Source of the DNA: Candidatus Aminicenantota bacterium
GTDB taxonomy: Bacteria > Acidobacteriota > Aminicenantia > UBA2199
NCBI GenBank assembly: GCA_020355945.1
Contig: CP070627.1
Location: 7,890,665-7,897,894, forward strand
Length of the DNA stretch: 7,230 bases
Direction of reading: 5' to 3'
The notes beneath the pieces are model-generated. The model was not told where the DNA came from, ran no database searches, and was given only the letters and a program-made list of their open reading frames with translations. Of this stretch, positions 1-5,502 are shown piece by piece. Made by a program: the position numbers and the translations under genes. Each line of letters opens with the position of its first letter. Position 1 is the stretch's first letter.

Positions 1-374
1 CGGGGATGGATTCCCACTAACATTAAAATTTTCAGGGCCATTCGTTTGTGAAGGTTCCATCGTTCCATTGCCAGAGCCACCAGGAATCCGCCGATAAATA
101 TAAAGATAATATGGTTGACATATTGAGTGGAAACATCTTTGCCGTCCATGATGCCAAAGGCAGGGAAAAGGATGAGGGGGATCAATGCCGTGACAGCTAA
201 GGGAATGGCCTCGGTAATCCACCATACCGCCATTAAAAAAGCAATAGCAGCCGTATAGGTGATTTCACGATGCCTGGGGGAAAGATCAACGAATAAAATA
301 AATAATACACATAAAATAGGGACAACGATTAGAATAACTCTTTTAAACGTATCTGCTGACTTTGCCTGCTCCAT
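1..374 (-). CDS. SLC13/DASS-family anion:Na+ symporter, N-terminal part (3' end outside window)
   Basis: Reading the complement from ATG at 374 gives 124 residues open to the window edge. The start is fixed by an in-frame TGA two codons upstream. Visible features are a transmembrane helix at about residues 12-30, a second hydrophobic stretch with WWITEAIPLAVTALIPL at about 51-67, and IFIGGFLVALAMERWNLHKR at about 91-110. These are hallmarks of the divalent anion:sodium symporter family (SLC13, VcINDY-like), which imports dicarboxylates, sulfate or related anions across the cytoplasmic membrane. The sequence stops just before the region where the first Ser-Asn-Thr substrate/sodium motif is expected, so substrate cannot be inferred. 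Family size is usually 450-500 residues, so roughly a quarter is present. No SD sequence precedes the ATG; see the promoter entry. Family assignment is secure, substrate unknown. Confidence 0.9.
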   Translation of the reverse strand, partial: MEQAKSADTFKRVILIVVPILCVLFILFVDLSPRHREITYTAAIAFLMAVWWITEAIPLAVTALIPLILFPAFGIMDGKDVSTQYVNHIIFIFIGGFLVALAMERWNLHKRMALKILMLVGIHP

Positions 375-379
375 ATGTC

Positions 380-408
380 ATTCTAACAGATTAATACTAA
401 AATGTAAA
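380..408 (-). promoter_or_regulatory. SigA-type promoter of the SLC13 gene, possibly giving a leaderless mRNA
   Basis: On the complement, TTTACA (408-403) and TAGAAT (385-380) are separated by exactly 17 bp. Only 5 nt lie between the -10 box and the ATG at 374, so the predicted start of transcription falls on or next to the start codon. That fits with the absence of any SD sequence. A different upstream promoter is possible. Confidence 0.6.
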
Positions 409-421
409 CACTTTAGGCAGC

Positions 422-435
422 CCTAAATTCACCGC
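422..435. repeat. Left copy of 14-bp inverted repeat flanking the PKD/S51 gene
   Basis: CCTAAATTCACCGC here is the exact reverse complement of 2240-2253. Both copies point inward, and a second shared box, GAGGCAAAAG, follows inside each (478-487 on the plus strand; 2220-2211 on the minus strand). The copy also forms the right arm of a small hairpin, TTTAGG-CAGC-CCTAAA (412-427). A few degenerate CACGAAGA-type units follow at about 450-464. No flanking target-site duplication is visible. Confidence 0.65.
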
Positions 436-468
436 CAGATTTTGTAAACCACGAAGACACGGGGTTCC

Positions 469-491
469 TGGCCGCCGGAGGCAAAAGTTGA
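469..491. repeat. 23-bp direct repeat, copy 1 (identical to 5704-5726)
   Basis: The 23 bases beginning TGGCCGCCGGAGGC are identical, in the same orientation, to 5704-5726. This copy ends 4 bases before the stop codon of the PKD/S51 gene. It is non-coding and GC-rich against an AT-rich background, suggesting a dispersed genomic repeat rather than part of either gene. Confidence 0.8.
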
Positions 492-495
492 ACGC

Positions 496-2088
496 TTAAT
501 CCGGTTCCTGGATATCGTTATCAATGGTACCGTTATTTACATTGACACTTTCCCAGGTACCGCCGGAACCGGTCCAGTTCACTAAATTAAACGTATTTAC
601 ACCGGATGGCCAACCTCTCACTTTGTAGACCGTCACTGCATCGGTCCAATGTAAAGGAGTACCGGATTGGCAAACATTCGGTGCCGTATCAGCTTCTAAG
701 AAGAACACGTAGTCGGTGTAGCCTTCCCAACCGAAAATTTTGGCCTGACCATTTTCAGCAACACAAACAGCCGCACCTTCATCACAGGCAATCGCTTTTG
801 TAGTATTTACCGTGGTAAACCCATCAATGATATTTCTTGCCATAAAGGTGATGACTCTGCCCAGTCGATCTCTTTCAGAGAAATGCGAATCCGTGATGAT
901 ACCCGATGAAAAAGGAATTTGGGTGATAAAATCTGTTTTCCGATAATTCATGTACTGGTGATAGGGATCAGATAGAGCTTCCGAAGAGTAAACCCCATAA
1001 GACTCAGGGATATAGTCAATCTCACCTAACACGGCCAGCCCCGCTGATGTTCCACCCACGGCCGCGTTTTTGACATTCACCAGGTAATCAATAGCACTTT
1101 CTACTTTAGTGTCATTCCAAAAGCTGTAGTAATCTGACTGGTCTCCACCGGCAATCCAGAGGGCTTCTGCATTTTTAATGACTTGTTCCACGTAAGTAGA
1201 ATTGGCGTATTCCAGTTTATTGATAACCAGGGTATGAACCGAATCCACACCACCGATTTGATTATAGATATAATCCTGGTAGCCATCGGAACGATCGGTG
1301 CGGATAACCACGAAGTCGCCGTTACTGGTCCTGGCCGTGAGCCAGGCCATGGCTTCATCACATTCCGGGCCCCCGCCCATATAGACGGTGCCGGCTTGAT
1401 GGCTGGTGGTCACCCATGCCGGATTTCCATCCACATAGACCCTCATACCACCTGGGGGGCTGCCCGGGTCTGGTTCACTACCGCTGGGATTTACTGTTAT
1501 AATAGCAGTATCATCGTCGGTCAGCCCACCGTTATCGGTTACGGTAAGGGTAGCTGTATATGTCCCGGCACTGGAATAGGTGTGGATAACGATCATTCCC
1601 GTGTCAGTATTCCCATCACCAAAGTCCCATTCATAAGAAGTTATGGTGCCATCCGGATCATAGGAACCCGAACCGTCAAAGGTGACTTGTTCACCCTCAT
1701 TGACCGTTTGGTCCGGACCTGCATCAGCTACCGGTGGAGTGTTGCCTCCATCATTTACTGTGATGATTGCCGTATCCGAATCTTTTTTTCCATTACTGTC
1801 CGTAACCGTAAGCGTGGCCGTATAGGTGCCGGCGCTTGAATACGTGTGGGTAACAATCATCCCTGAAGCTGTACCCCCATCGCCAAAATTCCATTCGTAA
1901 GAAACAAGCGTGCCTTTTTTAGCATAGGAGCCTGAACCGTCAAAGGTGACTTCTTCATCTACGTTCACGGTTTGGTCCGGCCCTGCGTCTGCTACCGGCG
2001 GTGGTGCACCTAATAGAATAGAAGGAATAAATAGTGTACTTGCCAGGAAAACAAAAAAGGCAAATACGGAACTTTTGAATTTATTCAT
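496..2088 (-). CDS. Secreted PKD-domain protein with cyanophycinase-like (peptidase S51) catalytic domain
   Basis: A 530-residue protein. Residues 1-28 are a signal peptide (Lys3 and Lys5, hydrophobic core 8-26, possible cleavage after LLGA). Two PKD domains follow at 30-112 and 118-200; they are tandem duplicates, about 65 of 83 positions identical, each with the DFGDG/NFGDG and HTYSSAGTYT motifs. A Pro/Gly/Ser linker (201-214) leads to an S51 domain at about 215-500. That domain shows GGDQ (314-317), the nucleophile motif GGTSAG with Ser348, DSHF with His402 followed by Arg406, Arg408 and Arg411 in the spacing I recall for cyanophycinase, and DEG with Glu437 as likely third catalytic residue. 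Known cyanophycinases cut beta-Asp-Arg dipeptides from cyanophycin; this one should act outside the cell, with PKD domains as surface or substrate-binding spacers. Its true substrate is not proven. The start is set by a strong SD, AAAGGAGG (2102-2095), 6 nt before ATG. It is monocistronic with its own promoter. Confidence 0.92.
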   Translation of the reverse strand: MNKFKSSVFAFFVFLASTLFIPSILLGAPPPVADAGPDQTVNVDEEVTFDGSGSYAKKGTLVSYEWNFGDGGTASGMIVTHTYSSAGTYTATLTVTDSNGKKDSDTAIITVNDGGNTPPVADAGPDQTVNEGEQVTFDGSGSYDPDGTITSYEWDFGDGNTDTGMIVIHTYSSAGTYTATLTVTDNGGLTDDDTAIITVNPSGSEPDPGSPPGGMRVYVDGNPAWVTTSHQAGTVYMGGGPECDEAMAWLTARTSNGDFVVIRTDRSDGYQDYIYNQIGGVDSVHTLVINKLEYANSTYVEQVIKNAEALWIAGGDQSDYYSFWNDTKVESAIDYLVNVKNAAVGGTSAGLAVLGEIDYIPESYGVYSSEALSDPYHQYMNYRKTDFITQIPFSSGIITDSHFSERDRLGRVITFMARNIIDGFTTVNTTKAIACDEGAAVCVAENGQAKIFGWEGYTDYVFFLEADTAPNVCQSGTPLHWTDAVTVYKVRGWPSGVNTFNLVNWTGSGGTWESVNVNNGTIDNDIQEPD

Positions 2089-2146
2089 TTGAAACCTCCT
2101 TTGATGATTTGTATGTCGATTTTAGGAGTGGAAGAAATTTTATCTG

Positions 2147-2159
2147 ATTAATGATTAAT
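2147..2159. promoter_or_regulatory. ATTAAT-N-ATTAAT palindrome at the predicted transcription start
   Basis: Two ATTAAT half-sites, each the reverse complement of the other, flank a central G. They overlap the expected +1 (about 2158) of the PKD/S51 transcript. The position suits a repressor operator, but AT-rich sequence makes chance occurrence fairly likely. Confidence 0.3.
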
Positions 2160-2164
2160 ATAAC

Positions 2165-2193
2165 ATTATATATGCATTAAATCTTTTTGTCAA
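2165..2193 (-). promoter_or_regulatory. Perfect-consensus SigA promoter of the PKD/S51 gene
   Basis: On the complement, TTGACA (2193-2188) and TATAAT (2170-2165) are separated by exactly 17 bp, matching the housekeeping consensus at all 12 positions. The predicted start near 2158 gives a leader of about 70 nt ending in the strong SD at 2102-2095. Confidence 0.88.
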
Positions 2194-2215
2194 CCGAAAA
2201 TTTTTTTTATCTTTT

Positions 2216-2253
2216 GCCTCTACGTTCCCTGCGGGCTCTGCGGTGAATTTAGG
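2216..2253 (-). repeat. Degenerate 9-bp tandem repeat plus right copy of the 14-bp inverted repeat
   Basis: Read on the complement, 2242-2216 holds three imperfect 9-base units, CGCAGAGCC, CGCAGGGAA and CGTAGAGGC. They are preceded by CCTAAATTCACCGC (2253-2240), the inverted partner of 422-435. The unit resembles the CACAGAGGN array at 3275-3301, which lies in the opposite orientation on the far side of the SAM hydrolase gene. This is dispersed intergenic repeat material with no coding capacity. Confidence 0.6.
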
Positions 2254-2255
2254 AC

Positions 2256-2295
2256 GGGTACACGTGTACACGTGTTCACGGGTACGCGTGTTCAC
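2256..2295. repeat. GGGTAC...GTGTTCAC tandem cluster with 12-bp perfect palindrome
   Basis: Two related units lie in tandem, 24 nt (2256-2279) and 16 nt (2280-2295). Each begins GGGTAC and ends CGTGTTCAC. The first contains the perfect palindrome GTACACGTGTAC (2258-2269). The cluster sits immediately upstream of the -35 box of the SAM hydrolase promoter, so it could be a regulator binding site or a dispersed repeat. Confidence 0.55.
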
Positions 2296-2298
2296 CTG

Positions 2299-2327
2299 TT
2301 GAAATCCTGGCGTACTTCTCATATAAT
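2299..2327 (+). promoter_or_regulatory. SigA-type promoter of the SAM hydrolase gene
   Basis: TTGAAA (2299-2304) and TATAAT (2322-2327) are separated by exactly 17 bp. The predicted start near 2334 leaves a leader of about 67 nt before the ATG at 2401. This supports ATG 2401 rather than a longer reading from GTG at 2272, which would begin upstream of the promoter. Confidence 0.75.
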
Positions 2328-2400
2328 ATCAGGTGAACGAGGTTATTCGGTGAATGTATATGCCTTTCTGGATAAATTTTTAAAAAAAAGGAGACATAAA

Positions 2401-3207
2401 ATGAGCGCAAAAAATCAAATCTGCGGATTAATCACTGATTTTGGAAATAAGGATTATTTTGTTGGCGTAATGAAAGGTGTAATGAAAAGAATTACCCCTG
2501 GTATTGAAGTGATCGACATTTCCAATGATATTCCCTCTTACGGCTTACTGCCCGCCTCTTTTGCTATTGATAAGTCATACCGGTATTTTCCCGCTTCCAC
2601 TGTATTTTTGGTGGTGGTGGACCCGGGGGTAGGGACAGAACGAAAGATTCTCCTGGTGGAGTACGATAACCGTTATTTTATTGCACCGGATAACGGCGTG
2701 CTCACCCCGATTTTGCAAAAAGAGCAGAAAATTGTGGGTGTGGTTGACAATAAGAAATACTTTTTGATTGATGGGTATTCTACGTTTGAGGCCCGGGACA
2801 AAATGGCGCCTGCGGCTGCATATTTGGCAGGCGGTATTGATCCCTGGGAAATCGCTGCTCCTACCACTGACTTTATTGTGAACCCGAATTATTTTCCAAC
2901 CAAATCCGCCAACTCCATTAAAGCCGGGGTGGTCTATATCGACAAATTTGGAAACCTAATGACCAATGTGACCAAAGAGTTTCTTTTTGATACCCTCAAA
3001 GAAACCGGGCTGGCGAAATTCAGAGTAGAATTCAATGGCAGGGAAATTGATAAATATTATGATACTTATGCGTATGCCGGTTCGGAATCGGTTCCCTTTA
3101 TGTTGATTGGCAGTCATCAAAATCTTGAAATTGCCATGAATATGCAGTCGGCTGCTTCTGTTCTTGAAGCGGCTGTGGGTCAAAAGCTCCTCATCACATT
3201 CTACTGA
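2401..3207 (+). CDS. SAM hydrolase (adenosine-forming), DUF62 / SAM hydroxide adenosyltransferase family, with variant active site
   Basis: A 268-residue protein of normal length for this cytoplasmic family, which splits S-adenosylmethionine to adenosine and methionine and is related to the bacterial fluorinase and chlorinase. Supporting motifs are ITDFGNKDYF (residues 11-20, Asp13), VVVDPGVGTER (71-81, with Asp74 and Arg81 seven apart as in the Asp-Arg-His triad), APDNGVL (95-101), IDKFGNLMTNV (180-190) and the C-terminal IGSHQNLEIAMN (236-247). The third triad residue is missing: where hydrolases have STFHGRD, this protein has STFEARD, placing Glu130 at the His position. Activity may therefore be altered. 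ATG at 2401 has the SD AAGGAG (2388-2393) 7 nt upstream; the open frame back to GTG 2272 runs through repeats and the promoter. It stands alone, with no co-directional partner in the window. Its job in the cell is not evident from context. Confidence 0.9.
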   Translation: MSAKNQICGLITDFGNKDYFVGVMKGVMKRITPGIEVIDISNDIPSYGLLPASFAIDKSYRYFPASTVFLVVVDPGVGTERKILLVEYDNRYFIAPDNGVLTPILQKEQKIVGVVDNKKYFLIDGYSTFEARDKMAPAAAYLAGGIDPWEIAAPTTDFIVNPNYFPTKSANSIKAGVVYIDKFGNLMTNVTKEFLFDTLKETGLAKFRVEFNGREIDKYYDTYAYAGSESVPFMLIGSHQNLEIAMNMQSAASVLEAAVGQKLLITFY

Positions 3208-3274
3208 ATAAAAGAAAAAAGGAAAAGGGAAAAAAGGACAAAAAAATCCTGGTCTACCATGAAATTACTTTAGC

Positions 3275-3301
3275 CACAGAGGACACAGAGGTCACAGAGT
3301 A
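3275..3301 (+). repeat. Three tandem 9-bp units, CACAGAGGA-type
   Basis: CACAGAGGA, CACAGAGGT and CACAGAGTA follow each other without gaps. They are followed at 3320-3336 by two GAAGGGA units 10 bp apart. Similar runs of CACAGAGGA and CACGAAGGA units occur between genes in many environmental bacteria. Non-coding. Confidence 0.7.
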
Positions 3302-3350
3302 AAAAAAATTATGAAGCATGAAGGGACACGAAGGGAAAAAGATAAATTCA

Positions 3351-3441
3351 ATTGTAGGGGTTTGATTCATCAAACCCCGTAGAAGCGTGGATGAAGCGCC
3401 CGGGCCGGGCTTGATAAATCAAGCCGTGAAGCATCTACAAT
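3351..3441. repeat. Extragenic palindromic element with two hairpins inside an ATTGTAG/CTACAAT inverted repeat
   Basis: Outer arms ATTGTAG (3351-3357) and CTACAAT (3435-3441) enclose two perfect hairpins: GGGGTTTGA-TTCA-TCAAACCCC (3357-3378) and GGCTTGA-TAAA-TCAAGCC (3408-3425). The palindrome GCCCGGGC (3398-3405) lies between them. A wider 10-bp inverted repeat, GAAGCATGAA/TTCATGCTTC (3313-3322 and 3468-3477), brackets the whole. It lies between two converging genes. Neither hairpin is followed by a T run, so a simple intrinsic terminator is not supported; it looks like a small non-autonomous repeat. Confidence 0.65.
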
Positions 3442-3506
3442 AGAATGGAGTAAGCGAGGGTATAATTTTCATGCTTCTCCGGGCGTGGCTGCGGCCTCAT
3501 GAGGAA

Positions 3507-5117
3507 CTATACCGCTGTTTCATTTTTGAAGGCCTGGTACAATCCCTGACTGTAGGTGGCCAGGACCTGGTCTAACTCAAAAAGAATTTCAGACTGGATT
3601 TTCTGTTCCCGGGCAGCCAGGGCTCTTAACCTGGGCCAGGCCAGGGCCACACTCTCACTGTCCGGGCAGCTTTCAACCAGGTCCATGGCCTGGTCCAGGA
3701 CATCCAGGGCACTTTGGTTGGCGCGATCGCAAAGGGTGCGCAAAACCTGCTGGTAACGTTCGGTCCAGGGCCCTGGTTCGAAGGTTCTCACTACCAGGCA
3801 GTCAAAGTAAGCCTGGCGAAGACGCTCCACCAATCCGTTGGGATCGGAATTGCGGAAGCTGAAGTTAAGAGCAACAAAAAGAGCATAGTAATCCAGGCGC
3901 GGGTCTAACAAATCATAATCGGGTCGTATGTCGCTGCCCATCAGCCGGCCCTCTTGAGCAAGTCTATCTTCGATGGCGGTTCCTGCCAGGGGCAGCATCT
4001 TGACAAAGGAAATAGGCGGACCTCCCATACGAGCCACTTGCCTCAAGAAATGTAGATTCTCCCGAACCGTCTCCATGGTGCTGTCCGGGTCAAAAAGCAT
4101 AAATCCCATATCAAATTCAAGTCCCACATCTTTAAGCGTCTGCATAGCTGCCAGGTTTTGTTCCACTGTCACATGTTTGTTTAGAGTCTTCAAACCCAGA
4201 CGACTGCCGGATTCAACCCCCAGGTAGACCACCAATAGGCCGTGGTCCCGGCAGCGTGCCATCACGTCCGGTTGTATGTCATCCACCCGACAGGAGACTT
4301 TCCAGCCTATCTTGCCTTTAAGGCCCGCTGCCTCCAGTTCATGTAAAAAATTCTCTATCCAGCGCACCTGCCGGTCGGACTTAGCAGCAAAATCGTCATC
4401 CTGGAATAGGAACAAGCAAATCCCCCGGGACTTGTAGAGGTACTTCATTTCAGCCGCCACATCCTGGGGGGAGCGAATACGCCGAAGCGGACCAGGGGCG
4501 CCTCCATAAAACTGGCGTATACTGCAAAAGGAGCAGTTGTACAAGCAGCCGCGGCTTGCCAGGATAGGCGCCATTCCCCTACCTCGGGAACTTTGTCGAA
4601 TTTCTCCCCGCCGGGGCCAGGGCAATTCATCCAGGTTAGCCAGGAGAGGACGCGGCGGGTTAATTACTATTTCCCCTTCCCGTCGGAAGGCCAGCCCCAA
4701 AATGCCAGGCCATTCCTGGGGCTGATTCAATTTGCTCAGAAGTTCAACGGTGGTTAATTCCCCTTCGAATATGACGATAGAATCCAGGTACTTCAGTTCA
4801 GCCAGGGTACGCACCGGACGCAAGCTGGGATAATGACCGCCCGCAGTAAAGTGGGCCCTGACACCCTCCTGGCGCAGCATCTCCATGAGTTCGCCAAATT
4901 CGTGCAGGTTGTATTGAAAGATGATGGAGAAGCCTATCAGGTCGGGGGAACTTCGTTTAGCAACCTCCAGGACATCGGTGGGATTACCTGGTTTATAGGG
5001 TGCCAGTGCGCTGCGAAAACCCTTAGCCTCAATGTAAGCCATGATATAGCGCAGTCCCAGGTTCTCCTGGTTTTCATATCCAACAAACAGTGCATCTACT
5101 TTGTGGATAGAACCCAA
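3507..5117 (-). CDS. Cobalamin-binding-domain radical SAM enzyme, function unknown
   Basis: Coded on the complement; 536 residues from TTG at 5117. This start is preferred because GAGG (5127-5124, within AGAGGTGG) sits 6 nt before it. A TTG at 5141 adds 8 residues but has no SD, and an in-frame TAA lies just upstream. Residues about 7-150 form a Rossmann-like B12-binding region (VDALFVGYE at the first strand, GGHYPS near 93). The DxHxxG His motif is replaced by ENQENLG, so cobalamin, if bound, would lack His ligation. The radical SAM core follows with SRGCLYNCSFCSI; Cys191, Cys195 and Cys198 form CxxxCxxC for the 4Fe-4S cluster. GVESGS (300-305) fits the SAM-binding barrel. About 150 C-terminal residues, rich in helix, match nothing I recognise. 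Related enzymes do methylations, ring closures and peptide modification. It probably shares a transcript with the 71-residue protein upstream (70-nt gap, or 46 nt from 5141). Confidence 0.9.
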   Translation of the reverse strand: MGSIHKVDALFVGYENQENLGLRYIMAYIEAKGFRSALAPYKPGNPTDVLEVAKRSSPDLIGFSIIFQYNLHEFGELMEMLRQEGVRAHFTAGGHYPSLRPVRTLAELKYLDSIVIFEGELTTVELLSKLNQPQEWPGILGLAFRREGEIVINPPRPLLANLDELPWPRRGEIRQSSRGRGMAPILASRGCLYNCSFCSIRQFYGGAPGPLRRIRSPQDVAAEMKYLYKSRGICLFLFQDDDFAAKSDRQVRWIENFLHELEAAGLKGKIGWKVSCRVDDIQPDVMARCRDHGLLVVYLGVESGSRLGLKTLNKHVTVEQNLAAMQTLKDVGLEFDMGFMLFDPDSTMETVRENLHFLRQVARMGGPPISFVKMLPLAGTAIEDRLAQEGRLMGSDIRPDYDLLDPRLDYYALFVALNFSFRNSDPNGLVERLRQAYFDCLVVRTFEPGPWTERYQQVLRTLCDRANQSALDVLDQAMDLVESCPDSESVALAWPRLRALAAREQKIQSEILFELDQVLATYSQGLYQAFKNETAV

Positions 5118-5187
5118 CGCCCACCTCTCATATAAAGGCAAAAGGCAATGATATCGATTAAGTTACTGCCTGGTCACCGGAAAGCTG

Positions 5188-5403
5188 CTAAATGTTGATA
5201 TTTTCTACTATCTTGATAATCTCATCGCAAGTCTGCATCTCTTGTTGTAAAGTTTTCGTTTGAGCTCTCAACTGGATGAGGGTGATTTCTTTCAGCTTAT
5301 CGTGCGGAATGATCTTCAAAAATACCGGGTCAAATATGGGACCAATACGGTCAGCAATACTCAGCGGTCTGACTGCCGAGGTAGGTATTTCTCCATTTGG
5401 CAT
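5188..5403 (-). CDS. Small 71-residue protein upstream of the radical SAM gene, unknown function
   Basis: I do not recognise this protein. It starts at ATG 5403 behind a near-perfect SD (AAAGGGAGGT, 5420-5411, 7 nt spacing) and a strong promoter, so it is very likely translated. Residues 1-20 look flexible (MPNGEIPTSAVRPL); the middle carries GPIFDPVFLKIIPHDKLKE (21-39); the rest looks like one amphipathic helix or short coiled coil (about 36-69) rich in Gln, Glu, Lys and Ile, with a single Cys59. There is no signal peptide, transmembrane segment or Gly-Gly leader site. It is the first gene of a likely two-gene operon with the radical SAM enzyme, so it may be its substrate, a peptide carrier or a small partner protein. 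It could equally be an unrelated small regulator. The gene is real with good confidence; the role is inference only. Confidence 0.75.
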   Translation of the reverse strand: MPNGEIPTSAVRPLSIADRIGPIFDPVFLKIIPHDKLKEITLIQLRAQTKTLQQEMQTCDEIIKIVENINI

Positions 5404-5431
5404 TTTTTTTACCTCCCTTTAAAAGAATTGT

Positions 5432-5457
5432 TACAAAATAGAATTATATATTTTGTA
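5432..5457. promoter_or_regulatory. Inverted repeat with 9-bp perfect arms at the 5' end of the small-protein/radical SAM transcript
   Basis: TACAAAATA (5432-5440) and TATTTTGTA (5449-5457) are perfect complements around an 8-nt spacer. On the complement this begins at or one base after the predicted transcription start (about 5458) and ends roughly 28 nt before the start codon. It could be a repressor operator or a 5' hairpin that protects the mRNA. Confidence 0.5.
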
Positions 5458-5464
5458 GAAAAAA

Positions 5465-5493
5465 ATTGTATCATAGGGAAAATTTGTTGTCAA
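5465..5493 (-). promoter_or_regulatory. Extended -10 SigA promoter of the small-protein/radical SAM operon
   Basis: On the complement, TTGACA (5493-5488) and TACAAT (5470-5465) are separated by exactly 17 bp, with TG one base before the -10 box (TGATACAAT). The -35 box begins about 10 bp beyond the last recognisable sigma-factor codon of the relic at 5503-5655, so the promoter sits at the broken edge of an older gene. The predicted leader is about 55 nt. Confidence 0.85.
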
Positions 5494-5502
5494 GTTAGCA
5501 GT

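Noticed and set aside
1183..1839. 218-codon plus-strand frame opposite the PKD domains
   Set aside because: It is the antisense of a clearly coding PKD/S51 gene, with low-complexity Ile/Gly-rich translation and no SD.
2272..2400. Longer N-terminus for the SAM hydrolase from GTG 2272 (311 residues)
   Set aside because: The extra 43 codons run through the palindrome cluster and the promoter, match nothing in the family, and ATG 2401 has a well-spaced SD.
3239..3260. Minus-strand terminator from TGGT/ACCA followed by seven T
   Set aside because: The stem is only 4 bp with a 2-nt loop, too weak to call.
3275..3336. CRISPR-like array
   Set aside because: Units are 9-10 bp and contiguous, without spacers, and no cas gene is present.
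3357..3425. Intrinsic terminators formed by the two hairpins
   Set aside because: The stems are good but neither is followed by a T run on either strand at the right distance, so termination is not supported by sequence alone.
4833..5135. 100-codon plus-strand frame inside the radical SAM gene
   Set aside because: Antisense shadow of the conserved B12-type domain; no start signal or known motif.
5118..5141. TTG at 5141 as the radical SAM start
   Set aside because: No SD precedes it, whereas TTG 5117 has GAGG 6 nt upstream. It stays possible because it only adds 8 residues.
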